From assembly GCA_027575805.1 (NCBI GenBank), contig JANBPU010000031.1, forward strand, positions 62,001 to 126,000: DNA of 64,000 bases, given 5' to 3'. A program made the position numbers and the translations under genes. Of the stretch, positions 1-10,440 are shown piece by piece (the stretch's first letter is position 1; each line of letters begins with the position of its first letter). Source of the stretch: Mycoemilia scoparia. Its lineage: Eukaryota > Kickxellomycota > Kickxellomycetes > Kickxellales > Kickxellaceae. The notes under the pieces were generated by a model, which was not told where the DNA came from, searched no databases, and saw nothing but the letters and a program-made list of their open reading frames with translations.

Positions 1-1293
1 TTGCCTCTCGTTCTTTTTAAGCCCCTTTAACCCAACGGATTTCAAAATATCTATTTCCCGGTCTAATTGGTCCATGTCATCCTTGATTTGTTCTATCTCG
101 CTATCCATGTCTTCAATACGGCTCTTCCAATATTCTGCCCACTCGCTCTTCTTTGTCAACTCAAACTGCTTCTTGAGAGTTTTGAAATCCTTATTCAGTT
201 CGTGTATTTCTTTAAGTATAGGCTCAAGGTCATCAATGGCCTTTTGGTCGGAGGGTAATGAATACTTTGATTTAACTTTCTTTGCTTTTGAATTTTTACC
301 AGGCGGACTTCCTGTTGCCAGCTCTGCAATATTTAACGATATGTGCTCTTTGCTTTGGTTATACTTTTTGGAACAATTACTGACACTGTCATTGGTTGTG
401 GTTTGGTCAAGGATATGGACATCAGCTTTTGCATCCTGCTTATCGATGCTTCTGTAGTACTTATCGCACTGAATAGCATAGTCAGTAAATACCTTTTCGG
501 CCTTCTTTTGAAGTTCTGCTCTTTCTTTTATAACCTTTTCAATCTCACTTACATCTCTGTGGAGATAAACCGCTTTAACGCCGCCAGGAAATGCAGAAAA
601 CAGCTTTTCAAGCTGCATTTTATCCATTAGAAATTCCGGTATGCTATTAATCATTATAGTCCTTGACTTGGCATCCTCACGGTGCTCTTTTCTACGAAGA
701 TATTTCCTCCTCAAAAGGACATAAATGTTGAGCTCTGTCATTATATTATAAAGTACGGTCGAAACAAATATGAAAGCATACACTATATGTCCCCACAAGA
801 GGTTGCTCCCTTTCTTTATATTGTTCATAGTAAATGCATTGAGGCCCTTCTGCCCATTACCACCCATGTGATTCAATGGTAATAATAATCCCAATGATAT
901 AAAACATAAGAATAAAAATAACTTGAACATCATCTTGATCATTCTAAGGAACATGTATGAGTCTAGAGATGTTCTCTCAATAAGAGCATAGTCAATGTCA
1001 TTACCCTTCAGGACTTTTGGTTTGCCATTTCCATCGTTTCCTTCTGAATGATTGGATACTATCTGTGGCCATATCCATGAAAATATGAACAGCCATCGCC
1101 TCTTTGGCTCCTCGAATCTCTTTTTCTCGTCAGCTAAAAAAGAGCGCGGCGAGTATACGTATGGAAATCTCCTGCGAAGAAGTGTGAATCCCAGGAAAAA
1201 GGCTCCCGCTATAGCATAATTTGCAGCTATAGAAGAAACTATGGTATCCAAACTATGGTTACTAGACCCGATTCCCTTCCCATTCTCTGACAT
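1..1293 (-). CDS. CSC1/OSCA (DUF221)-type stress-gated cation channel, N-terminal part
   Basis: An uninterrupted frame runs from an ATG at 1293 to the left edge (431 codons) with no stop; the 3' end lies outside the window. After a short lumenal N-terminus comes a membrane segment (IAANYAIAGAFFLGFTLLRR, about residues 22-41), then the family-like RFPYVYSPRSFL. A WLFIFSWIWP stretch, TM segments at about 125-145 and 170-200, and a long charged, coiled-coil-rich cytosolic region (from about residue 215) follow. This order (RSN1_TM, then a PHM7_cyt-like cytosolic domain) is that of the Csc1/TMEM63/OSCA proteins, which form mechanosensitive or hyperosmolarity-gated, calcium-permeable channels. The channel-forming DUF221 core would be off the window, so family assignment rests on the N-terminal architecture. 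No intron is needed in the visible part. Confidence 0.75.
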   Translation of the reverse strand, partial: MSENGKGIGSSNHSLDTIVSSIAANYAIAGAFFLGFTLLRRRFPYVYSPRSFLADEKKRFEEPKRRWLFIFSWIWPQIVSNHSEGNDGNGKPKVLKGNDIDYALIERTSLDSYMFLRMIKMMFKLFLFLCFISLGLLLPLNHMGGNGQKGLNAFTMNNIKKGSNLLWGHIVYAFIFVSTVLYNIMTELNIYVLLRRKYLRRKEHREDAKSRTIMINSIPEFLMDKMQLEKLFSAFPGGVKAVYLHRDVSEIEKVIKERAELQKKAEKVFTDYAIQCDKYYRSIDKQDAKADVHILDQTTTNDSVSNCSKKYNQSKEHISLNIAELATGSPPGKNSKAKKVKSKYSLPSDQKAIDDLEPILKEIHELNKDFKTLKKQFELTKKSEWAEYWKSRIEDMDSEIEQIKDDMDQLDREIDILKSVGLKGLKKNERQ

Positions 1294-2212
1294 CTTGGAG
1301 AGTTGTTAAAATTGTAAGCTGTAAAACAACTATGAAGGAAAATTTGAAATATGTGTTTGTAATACCCACCTGGCTCTAGAAGGTAGGCAAGTGAGGTACT
1401 ATTATAAATAAAGTTCAAATATTAGGTATCTGTTTAAAATATAGTATTAAAAGTTGATAAGGATAAGAAAGCTAGAGTACAACTAAATAACCCAACTATA
1501 TTTTTAAAAATACCCAATGCTACATTACTGAGCATGTGCCAACATCTTTTCTGCTATTTGAATGAACTGGTGCTGTGTATTGTACTATAACCCTATTGTA
1601 GACTTTATTTGAAAATAGCAAAGAATTTATTCCCTTGGCACCACAATCAACTTCATTCAATTCCAAGCCATTAAAGCTAATATTCACAGCGCTGGATACA
1701 GAACATTAAGGCTCCTAAAAAAGAAATACTATCAAATCAGCATCCAGTATGCTGACTCTAATAGGATTCACAAATAGAACAATAGCCAAACCAAAGCCAA
1801 GATTTGAATCCCCTCTTTGCGATAAAAAAAGGCAGCATTAATCTTGTTTCTTTATATGGGTAATAATTTTTGAAGGGTGAAAGTTCACTAGTAAAACTGG
1901 ACACCCATTTGGCTGTGATTCCCCTATAATCACTGGTCCCCAAAATTCACCCTTCAAAAATTATTGCCCATATAAATTGATGAAGAGATGGCTCCGGAAC
2001 TGAAATTTAGCGACATCGTAGCTTTGACTGTGAAATATTTGTATAGAAATAATATATTGTTTATTATATATTTTGATGCTAAAAAGTATGAGAACTGTGA
2101 TCCTTTTATACAAAATGAATATTTTGAATAAGCCTTATATGTATCCCTCAGCATATGTTCATCTGTTATAAAGATATTACACATTTTGTGGAAATTCTGT
2201 AAGCTCTAAATC
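1294..2212. other. Spacer between the channel gene and the unknown gene
   Basis: This is an AT-rich spacer upstream of the channel gene and downstream of the unknown gene at 2213-2945. Apart from MITE copy 1 (1857-1970) I see no gene. Short open frames on the minus strand (1758-1943, 1954-2184) are partly made of MITE sequence and were not accepted. Confidence 0.5.
1857..1970 (-). repeat. MITE family A, copy 1
   Basis: The ends are near-perfect inverted repeats; with the flanking TA and adjoining bases, 1851-1881 pairs with 1946-1976 with one mismatch over 31 bp. The terminal core is AATTTTTGAAGGGTGA. TA dinucleotides lie outside each end, as expected for a Tc1/mariner-type target duplication. 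The interior has the family-wide ACAGCCAAATGG block, here on the minus strand. No coding capacity. Confidence 0.85.
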
Positions 2213-2945
2213 TTATATGTCTGCCCAAACAAGACCAGGGTCATATTTGGACCCATCCAGGACCTGACATCCGTCAACCAGGTCTTTGCTGCCCCAGTCA
2301 AACAGGCCAAAAAAATCCAAATCGTACTCTTTATTTATTTCACAAAACTCCTTCCAAAGGCTGTGACAATGATAGTAGAAGTCGGCATCGTGCTCTCGAT
2401 GTTTGAAGTGTGCAACTCTAATTTCATCAATTACAGCATCACCATCCCAATTTAACCAAGCATACATTAAAAATACGATATCAATGATAATAAATTCTGG
2501 ATCGGTACTTACTGATGTATTACTAGAGCAACAATGGCCACTTTTCCTACGAGATTGTAATCTGCTGCACTATTTCTCATTCTTATAGAAACAATCCTGT
2601 CTTCGATTAACGTTTCTCCGGTTCCATGAACACCAACAAATATATCAGGATCCATCTCCAAAAGTTTTGCTAGCTGGATTTTTCGGTTACCAAGTAGAAC
2701 CTCGAACTATAGGGATTTGAAAAAAGACATTAATGTTCCTTTTGAGAACTTCAATACCTCATACGTTATAGTACATTTAGTATACATACATCACAATATG
2801 TATGAATTTAAATACATGCCTCGTTTCTAATACGCTTTAATAGTTCCATTGCTGCAAACCAAGTGGCAAATGATTTGCATACGCCAATAGACATTATATT
2901 TCGGTTCTTTTCGACCATCTCCCTAAATAGAGGTGACATCGTCAT
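2213..2945 (-). CDS. Unrecognised protein, three exons (174 aa)
   Basis: Proposed exons are 2820-2945, 2513-2706 and 2213-2417, joining in frame to 174 residues. The second intron (2418-2512) has a perfect GTAAGT donor. The first (2707-2819) needs a GC donor (GAG|GCATGT) and a TATAG acceptor, because the nearby GT donor leads to a stop. The product begins MTMSPLFREMVEKN and contains DPDIFVGVHGTGETLIED. It ends in an acidic, aromatic-rich tail (DFFGLFDWGSKD, then a terminal GLVWADI). No signal peptide or membrane segment is evident. I do not recognise the family. Clean exon joining and non-repetitive composition argue that it is real; the GC donor and the true start are uncertain, and further 5' exons are possible. 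Confidence 0.45.
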
Positions 2946-3474
2946 TTTTGATCTCGTGAGTTTTGAGTCACACGTAAATATTAGAACAGTTTAAAAGTTT
3001 TCATAGTTATAAAAATGTACTTGGGCCAGTTGTGCCAGTGGATACCTTGGCACCTTTTATACATAAAAATAAAGATATTGGCTTCATAAAGCATAGTACA
3101 TTAATATGAAGTTGTGGATTAAAAAGGCAATAAACATCACTGCTTGGAGGCTCTGTATGTATGCTTTAATACAATTCGAAGTATTGACGATACCCACGAC
3201 TCATTGAACACCAAAAAATAATATTAAAAGATAAACATACATCATTGATAGTCAGACAACCAAGCACACACGGCATTTATAGTCAAGCTCAAATTAATGA
3301 CAATAGTTTTTATAACTATCACTCGAGTCTTCAAAATTGGTAGATACGTTACAATCCCAGAATGATTCTGTGAAACTACTAATATGGAATACATATATCT
3401 GAAATATATTGTGTCTGCTTCAATTATTTAAGAAAAAAACAACACATAAATGGCATAGTTTTATGTTGTAAAAC
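2946..3474. other. Spacer upstream of the unknown gene and downstream of RPS7
   Basis: An AT-rich spacer of about 530 bp. It should contain the promoter of the gene ending at 2213 and the 3' UTR of RPS7. I see no ORF, repeat or RNA gene in it. Confidence 0.5.
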
Positions 3475-4322
3475 TTAGAAAGCCTGCTGCTCCTGAGGGA
3501 ACTCAAAGACAACATCCTTGCCAGTGATCTTCTTATAAACGGCCGAGAAGGAGTCAAGCTTGTACTCAAGGTTGGTGGAATCCTTGGAGTCAAGGAAACT
3601 ATAATGGATTTAATACACAGGTATTAGAAATCATATCTTGCGCATAAGACTCCATAAAGATAAAACCCTAGTGGGTAAAAGCCATGTATTAGTAGTAGTA
3701 TATATATAATTAAATAAGCAACACTTACGCCTTGATGAGCTTGGAGCCGTCAGCCTTTACGCGGACGCGCTTGCCAACGATCTCAGAGGGGTATACAAGG
3801 TCGTTGAGGATCTCTTCGTGGACACTGGTAAGGGTGCGGCTGCGGGGACGGGGCTGCTTTTGACGAGAGTGCTTACCGGGCTTGGGCATGATGCGGCGCT
3901 GAGCAACGAAAACGACATGGCGGTCAGAGAACTTCTTCTCCAACTCGCGGGTAACTCTCTGTTGGACCTTGTGGGCCTGCTTAAGGGCGGGAACGGGGAC
4001 AAAGATGACAATGGCCTTCTTACCAGCGCCAATCTCGATCTATGTGTTTCAAATCACACCGAACAACAATTTTAGGCCACATATTCAAATACAATGAAAT
4101 GTAATCGAGGTTTGTAATTCTTGTCGGATGAATTCCTGTGAACCGCAATTTAGTCAAATAGCAATAAGTACAAATATTTACCTCCTTGGCAGTGGCAATC
4201 TGGAGAGGACGGAGGTCCTTCTTGAGCTCAGCGCTGTTGTTGCTGAGGTCAACGAGAGCCTGGTCAATCAAAAGCTCAGTCTCATTCTTGGAGTCTTTGT
4301 TCAAAAGGTAACGTGCGGCCAT
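3475..4322 (-). CDS. RPS7: Small ribosomal subunit protein eS7 (RPS7)
   Basis: Exons 4182-4322, 3729-4039 and 3475-3598 join to 191 residues, the usual eS7 length. Introns are 4040-4181 (GTAAAT donor, ATAG acceptor) and 3599-3728 (GTAAGT donor, TATAG acceptor). The protein starts [17 protein letters not shown]. It contains the family blocks [36 protein letters not shown], the basic [20 protein letters not shown] and [20 protein letters not shown], and ends in [16 protein letters not shown]. eS7 is a 40S component required for 18S rRNA processing and the small-subunit processome. A TTAG just 5' of the ATG looks like a splice acceptor, so a 5'-UTR intron, common in ribosomal protein genes, is likely. 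The open frame upstream to 4457 is probably that UTR rather than coding. Confidence 0.95.
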
Positions 4323-5183
4323 TTTGCTAATACAAATTGGTAAATTAAAAATGGTGTTAAATTTCTGACAAGCTACCGTATTTGAATTAAACCACTCTTC
4401 TTTTTTCCCTTTGAATTTGCTGGAATGAAACCAGTCAGAAAGGCAAAGTTTGTGCAAATGGACATTGGAAATGACGGAAAGCTCGAGGTTTATATGCCAT
4501 TAGCATTTCTGAACCATTTTCACACAAAGTAGATTCTTGCCCGGCAATCACATTCTGCTCAACCTTGCCCATTCGTTCAATACTGGAAATATATCGTATC
4601 CAGGAATACCAAAAATAGGGTATAAAGGCTTCGCGATGATGGATTACTTACTCCTTTTTGATGGATGCGACACAACGATACGTGTGTTATGAAGAGTGTA
4701 TGTGCAATATGACAACAACCGGTCGTTTAGAAAGGAAGGAACCCAACATCAGGCTCGGATGCTCCCTTTCAAGTTAGCACGCATTACACCACATGCCTTT
4801 CACATCCTCACATCAAACTACAATTTTGGATAGCCTCATTAGCAAGACTAAACCAAAACGAAATCTTTAGTTTGAGCTACTGATCATGATCACGAAATCT
4901 AAAATGTACCCTCACCTATTGGACACGATGATTTTGTATTCTTTCAAATTGAATGCAAAATATCCTTGAATTGTTCCTACAAGAGCTAAATCCAGTCCTG
5001 ATGAGGTGATACATGACAACTATGATCCAAAAAGTACATCAAAATAACCCGCCGCTTGGTAGTATTAGAACTTAACTCCGCAATCAAATATTACTAGTTA
5101 TCTATCTTTCTCAATATATATATATATATATATATATACCAACAAGACTTTCTGGCAAAAACAAAAAAGTAAACATTATTCAA
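4323..5183. promoter_or_regulatory. Divergent promoter region RPS7 / MRI1
   Basis: About 860 bp separates the two divergently transcribed genes and should hold both promoters. A pure (AT) tract covers 5114-5138, 45 bp before the MRI1 start codon. No convincing ORF. No specific factor site is claimed. Confidence 0.5.
5114..5138. repeat. (AT)n microsatellite in the MRI1 promoter
   Basis: A 25-bp uninterrupted AT dinucleotide run lies 45 bp upstream of the MRI1 ATG. It may act as a nucleosome-free promoter element and is likely length-polymorphic. Confidence 0.9.
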
Positions 5184-6356
5184 ATGGGCGGTGCATTTAC
5201 GGCTATCAGGTGGGAAAATCCCTACCTCGAAATTGTTGACCAGCTGCTATTGCCACACAAGATAGCCCACATACCTATCAGAAACTCTGAAGATGGCCAC
5301 AAAGCTATAGTTACAATGCAGACTCGAGGAGCCCCTGCTATAGCGATTGTCGCTGCATTGTCTTTAGCCGCTGAATTGCTAGCCCTACCCAAAGAATACT
5401 TCAAAACTGCCGCTGATGCTTCTGACTATATCATTTCAAAACTCAAGTACCTTTCGACATCACGCCCAACTGCAGTAAACCTATTTGATGCGGTTAATAA
5501 ATTGACAGCAGTGGTTACAAAAGCCATAGAAACCGACGACTCTGTTAGCCCACAGGACATAGTTAAGGCCTATATCAATTCATCTGAAGCCATGCTCGAA
5601 GCAGATATATCCGACAACAAGGCGATTGGCAAACATGGTGCCAAGTATTTAATCAATAGAAACACATCAGAATCAACACATCAGAAATTCAAGGTATTGA
5701 CACACTGCAACACAGGATCGCTGGCCACCGCAGGCTATGGAACAGCACTTGGAATCATCAGATCTTTGAACGAAGATGGCGCCCTGTCTCATGCCTTTTG
5801 CACAGAAACCAGGCCATACAACCAGGGAAGTCGTTTGACAGCATTCGAACTACAGCAGGACAATATCCCATCTACCCTTGTTTGCGACTCGGCCGTGTCG
5901 TTTTTATTGAAGCAGAACCCTGACATCCGTGCTATTGTCGTTGGGGCCGATCGTGTAGCAGCAAACGGAGATACCGCCAACAAGATCGGAACATACCAAC
6001 TGGCTTTAGCGGCTAAGGCTCATAATATCGATTTCATTGTAGCTGCTCCTACAACCAGCATTGATTTGAATATCACCAACGGCGATCAGATCATTGTTGA
6101 GCAAAGAAAGAGCACTGAGGTAACTTGTGTAAGTGGCAAACTCCTTATTGGCCCTGAAGATGACAATACCAAGACCAATGGAGAAGCCGAGCAACAACCC
6201 CAGCTCCTCGCAGTCAGAGTCGCACCACAGGGAGTAAGCGTATGGAATCCCAGCTTTGATGTCACGCCAGCTGAACTTATAACTGCAGTTGTGACTGAAA
6301 AGGGTGTGATAACAGACCTGCCCAACCTCAAGAAAGAGGTTGAGTCGAAGTCCTAG
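5184..6356 (+). CDS. MRI1: Methylthioribose-1-phosphate isomerase
   Basis: A single 390-residue exon, the usual length for the family. Mri1 converts 5-methylthioribose-1-phosphate to methylthioribulose-1-phosphate in the methionine salvage pathway and belongs to the eIF2B-alpha/beta/delta-like fold. Visible signatures are TRGAPAI (residues 47-53), LTHCNTGSLAT with the expected catalytic Cys175, the CTETRPYNQGSRLTAFEL segment, and IVVGADRVAANGDTANKIGT with the expected catalytic Asp256. The APTTSIDLNI block follows and the C-terminal domain contains VWNPSFDVTPAELI. The presence of both catalytic residues separates it from the non-enzymatic eIF2B subunits. The ATG has A at -3. A short Glu/Gln-rich insert (about 325-341) is the only lineage-specific part. 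Confidence 0.97.
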   Translation: MGGAFTAIRWENPYLEIVDQLLLPHKIAHIPIRNSEDGHKAIVTMQTRGAPAIAIVAALSLAAELLALPKEYFKTAADASDYIISKLKYLSTSRPTAVNLFDAVNKLTAVVTKAIETDDSVSPQDIVKAYINSSEAMLEADISDNKAIGKHGAKYLINRNTSESTHQKFKVLTHCNTGSLATAGYGTALGIIRSLNEDGALSHAFCTETRPYNQGSRLTAFELQQDNIPSTLVCDSAVSFLLKQNPDIRAIVVGADRVAANGDTANKIGTYQLALAAKAHNIDFIVAAPTTSIDLNITNGDQIIVEQRKSTEVTCVSGKLLIGPEDDNTKTNGEAEQQPQLLAVRVAPQGVSVWNPSFDVTPAELITAVVTEKGVITDLPNLKKEVESKS

Positions 6357-6685
6357 TTTTACACATAATTATTATTATTATTATCTTCATATTGAACCAC
6401 ATGTTCTGCAATTGTATTTGCCCTTTATTGCATGGGATGTTTAAATGTTGACTTTCTATCAAACTCATAATAAAAGGAAAAATGTTTGAATCATATTATA
6501 TTAAATAAAAATGCAAGAATAAGGTACTATATATAAATATAAGCTCTGGGAGAATTAAGGGAGAAATCAAGATCATATTAGGCTGCTAAAAATCAAGACG
6601 TGTTAGTGTAATTAGGATATAAATTTGTGGGTTTGGATGACATGTGTATACAAGAAGAAGCAAACTTGTTGCACAATAGCAGTTA

Positions 6686-9600
6686 CTATATGTTTATAAC
6701 AAAATTGGATGTATGGTTATTATCCAAGCTGACTCTGGTATTAGTAGATTGTGAAGCATTGCTGTTCTCTTCGATCATAATTTGGTGGTCGGCTTCAAGA
6801 CCAGGATAAATAGGTGATTGGAGGATCTTGGGTTTTCTGCATCCCAAGTCTGTGACTCCAAACCACATGAACAATATGAGCTCGAATGTTCCCTGTAAAC
6901 TCGAGAGCATCAGTGTTATTTGAAACACCTCCATACTCTTATTGTGTCTGACCAGAAAAATAGTGGTCCCAATTATCATTGGTAGCTGGGTTATGACGGG
7001 AACCATACAGCGAAGCCCCATCTTTAGAGCACTCTGGAATGCCACACTTCTTACTCTTCCATGGATCTGCTGAATGACGTCCATCTTGTTTTCATAATGG
7101 CCGTTATGTTTGTTGTTGTTTGAAGGAATTCCGGATCTTGAAAAATAAATATCATCGCTCCTTTTATTATTTTCGTCATTATCAGCATTGTTTATGTTGT
7201 AACTTGGATCATGATTTTGATCCCTCTCTTCTTGGTCCAGAAGCTTGGATGTTTTGTTGTTTGGTGGCAATGGTGGTGATATTGGCTGAGTCCGAAAACT
7301 AACGGATTTGCTGTTAGAACGTGGTCTGGTAGCAGCATCGACTACATTAGCAGACTTTGTAAATAGAGGACTATATGACGATGTGAATACTTTGTTCTGG
7401 TTTCCCATGCTAAGCGACGGTGGTGTTGTGGGTAAACCATCAAACAATGCTTCTGGGTGGCTGCTAGCAATGTTCTTACTAATAGATGCATCCTCAAATT
7501 GAACCTGATCTACAACAACATTCCTGTCTGTCGGCACTGATGATTGTCCTCCATGATTACCAGAATCCATGTCTATTGTAAAAGCAAACATAAGCCATAT
7601 TAATACAGTTGTCAGAGGTAATAAATACTAAATGTATGGGCTGCACATATGTATCTATATTTCAAAAGAACATTCTATCCTGGATCCCCATGTCCAAATA
7701 GGAAGGTGACTTCATAAATATAAGCCACTGTTGCTTTGTTCAAGAGAATGATAATAATAATAATAATAAATACTTGCTTTGATTCCCAAGAGTGGAAACT
7801 TCGGGTCCTGATTTGGATACTTTTCTAGGAAAATATTCGTTGTCTGGTTCTACTATAGAAGGGCAATCACCATGTATCTGTGGGAGTGATGATTGGGGTT
7901 GTTGCTTTTGGTCATTTTGAATAGCTTGGCCAGTGCTGATGCTGCTGTCCCCCTGTAACTTTGCCCCCTTGGTCATTGGCAATAGTCTTGAAAGCATAGA
8001 GGGAGATTCACTGGGCTTTTCTTGAGGAATAATAGTATTACTGTGATCAATAATTTTTGTGGCTTGGCCGGGAAATAGTGGAGACATCTCAATGGTATCA
8101 TTGTCTTGACCTTTTCCCTCTGATTTGGAAACAAAGCTGGGAAAATTCCCTGGGTTGAGTGCATTTCTTCTTTTCTTTGAAAACCAGCTCAAAGAGACAC
8201 CGCTATCGACTCCCTCGGTTTGTTCAATACCAACACCACCATCATCATCACTATTGCCTCGATTTGAAATTTGGTGGTTACCAAAAGCAGCGTTTTTGCT
8301 TATACTAATTGCATACCGGCGAATATCTCTGTTTTCATGCGCTAAAAGCCAAGTGATCCATATGGCGACCAAGAACAAACAAATAACACCCAAACAGATC
8401 CAGCAGCTAAAAATGATCCACAATATTATTGTAGTCGAATATATCGGTTTAGAGCTATCGAACCAGCACATGTGAATATCCTCTTGATAGTCGTAATATC
8501 CAAAAATTGTGGGAACAATGCTCAAGATTGCAGATGGAATTAATGCAACCAGCACCCAGATATAGTGTTGATACTCGATCTTCCGTGGTGCGGGCACATT
8601 GTTGTTCTGGCACCTCTTCCGGTAGAAAAAGTAGGCGGAACGGAGGGAATTAAGGAGCAGGTAAAAAATGTAGAACAAAACGCCCCATACGTATATTACC
8701 ATACTCAAGCTGCAACTTGGAGCCGTAGTACATATCAAAAGATTAGCAACAGTCGCGCAATGTATGGCCATGTTGGATGAGGCCAAAATCATCCATTGAA
8801 AAGGCTTTCGGTATTCTATTCTTTTTCGTTTGGAGTGCGGCTGCGACAGAGGCTCAAGAGCTGTTTGTGGATTGCTTCCATTAAGGTAGTCCTCGACATT
8901 GTTTTCAGAAGTATGGTAATGCTGATGAGGTGAGAGTGCTACCGTTTCGGCTTTAGGGCTATTACTGATTCCAGATAGTGTGCCGACTGGCTCAATTTGA
9001 CCTTGGTGAGGGTCCAGTGCACTTGTAGCTGTATTTTTATTAAGTGTCGGATGCGCCACTTCTTTTCCTTTTGGTGGTGGGGACACCATTTCATTAGCAA
9101 TAGGCAATTGCACCAGCTGTCCATTGACCCGCTGCTTTCCTTTATTTGGACGAAAATTTGGATACTTAATTTCATTTTTGTGGTCATTGAACGGCATCTC
9201 TCTGCAATTGGCTATTTGCAAGGGCACTGCTGGCGGAGCTACAACATGTCTGTCCTCTTCATCTGCCGTTGACTTTTCTTTGGATAATATATTGGTGACA
9301 TGATTCGAGTCCAGGGGACCAGGTTCATGGTCCTCTGTGTTATTGTATGCAGAAGGGTGTTGCCTTGAATGTGACGGTGGTGCAGCAATTGTGTATACAT
9401 CTAGGTCGCTGTGCAAGTACTGGTGTGACCTTGCGCTGTTTTTCCACCGGCGGTTCTTCCGCTTATCATAAAAGTCTGGATCATTGTTATCCCTATCACA
9501 GCAACTACTACAGCGACTAATCCTGCCATTACTAGTATCGTTGGAACCAATGCTGAAGGCGGAGGAAATATCCGGCTGGGAGCGGATATGGACGCCAGAC

Positions 9601-9782
9601 AACATCCTCAGCCTAGCCATATTCCTTGAGGCCAGGTTGCGCTGCTCATCCTCATGTGGCTCAGGCGCAGGGCGTGCTAGGGCAACGGATTCGCCAAGTA
9701 GGTACAGCAACAGCTCGACGATGGTTAGTATCATCGAGGTCGTGGATAGGGCCACTGTTGCTGCAAATAAGTCTTGGTCCAT
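6686..9782 (-). CDS. GPCR-like seven-transmembrane protein 1 (very long first and third cytosolic loops)
   Basis: Two exons: 7774-9782 (donor AGCAA|GTATTT) and 6686 to about 7523. The in-frame acceptor chosen (GACAG|G) gives 948 residues; the exact junction is uncertain. TM1 is at about 4-34. A hydrophilic Asn/His/Pro-rich loop of some 290 residues follows. TM2 (329-352), TM3 (357-386), TM4 (404-430) and TM5 (447-480) come next, then about 360 mostly disordered residues. TM6 (LRCMVPVITQLPMIIG, about 842) and TM7 (LSSLQGTFELILFMWFG, about 880) lie in the second exon. The LR-x-MVP-x-IT and QG-x-x-x-L motifs match the two other receptors in this window and resemble the last two helices of fungal Git3/cAMP-receptor-like GPCRs. 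The ligand is unknown. A role as a G-protein-coupled nutrient or environmental sensor is inferred from topology only. Confidence 0.7.
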
Positions 9783-9985
9783 GGACCATTATTTACCCGG
9801 AAAGCTAGCCCAGATTGCACAAGCAGTAGTAAATAAGCACTTTGTAGCCAAAAGTAAAGAATAAAGTGGCAATAATTCAGCCGAGAAAGAATAAAGAACA
9901 AAAATAGTTTGTTTGAGAGCATGTTCAACCCAAGGTCTTTCCTGTAAAGTAATATAGCAATCTCCAGCAGGACTTTACCATGGGA

Positions 9986-10440
9986 CTAACTTTTGCCAAT
10001 TTCAGCTAGCATAATAGGAGACGCCATTGTCTGCTGACCACCCTCAACGACACTTTGGCAATCTCTCAGTCGTGAATTTTCCCTAAGCAAACAGGCGATC
10101 AAATAACTTTGTACTTTCCTTTTTTGTCCAGTGTAATGCCAGCTATCCTTGCACACTACTGCTTCATAGTCGCCAAGTGTAGGAATCCACAATTCATGGT
10201 CTCCAAATTCACAGCGGGTCCGGCCTGAATCCATATGTCTAAGCCTCTGCCTGCCGAATGCACGCATTGAAGTATCACGCCTTGGTGCTGACTGAACATT
10301 ATTTTCAGTTTGATCTTTATTAGATGCATCTCCTAATGAAGATCCATGGTTCGATTTCTTTGTACTAATGTCTATTAATTATAGCAACTATAGGCCAACC
10401 CAAAGAGCTGCTGTATTTACATACTAGACTCCGCAGCCAT
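9986..10440 (-). CDS. Small hypothetical protein, two exons (133 aa)
   Basis: Exon 1 (10425-10440) encodes MAAES and ends at a good GTATGT donor. The intron ends at ATTAATAG, and exon 2 (9986-10371) continues in frame to a stop, giving 133 residues. The N-terminal third is Ser/Asn-rich and low-complexity. The rest includes CEFGDHELWIPTLGDYEA and KDSWHYTGQKRKVQSYLIAC. No signal peptide, TM or known motif is visible. It lies about 200 bp upstream of GPCR 1 on the same strand, but an in-frame stop just before the GPCR ATG argues against it being a 5' part of that gene. I do not recognise it. Confidence 0.3.

Noticed and set aside
4323..4457. Upstream in-frame extension of RPS7
   Set aside because: Conserved eS7 proteins begin at MAARYLL; a splice acceptor abuts this ATG, so the extension is UTR or intron.
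9731..9928. Overlapping minus-strand ORF that could extend GPCR 1 upstream
   Set aside because: It is in a different frame; the GPCR frame has a stop (TAA) a few codons before its ATG and no splice acceptor bridges the two.
10345..10360. GGTTCGATTTC resembling a tRNA B box
   Set aside because: It lacks the final CC of the consensus and no acceptor stem, anticodon arm or A box can be drawn around it; it falls inside a probable exon.
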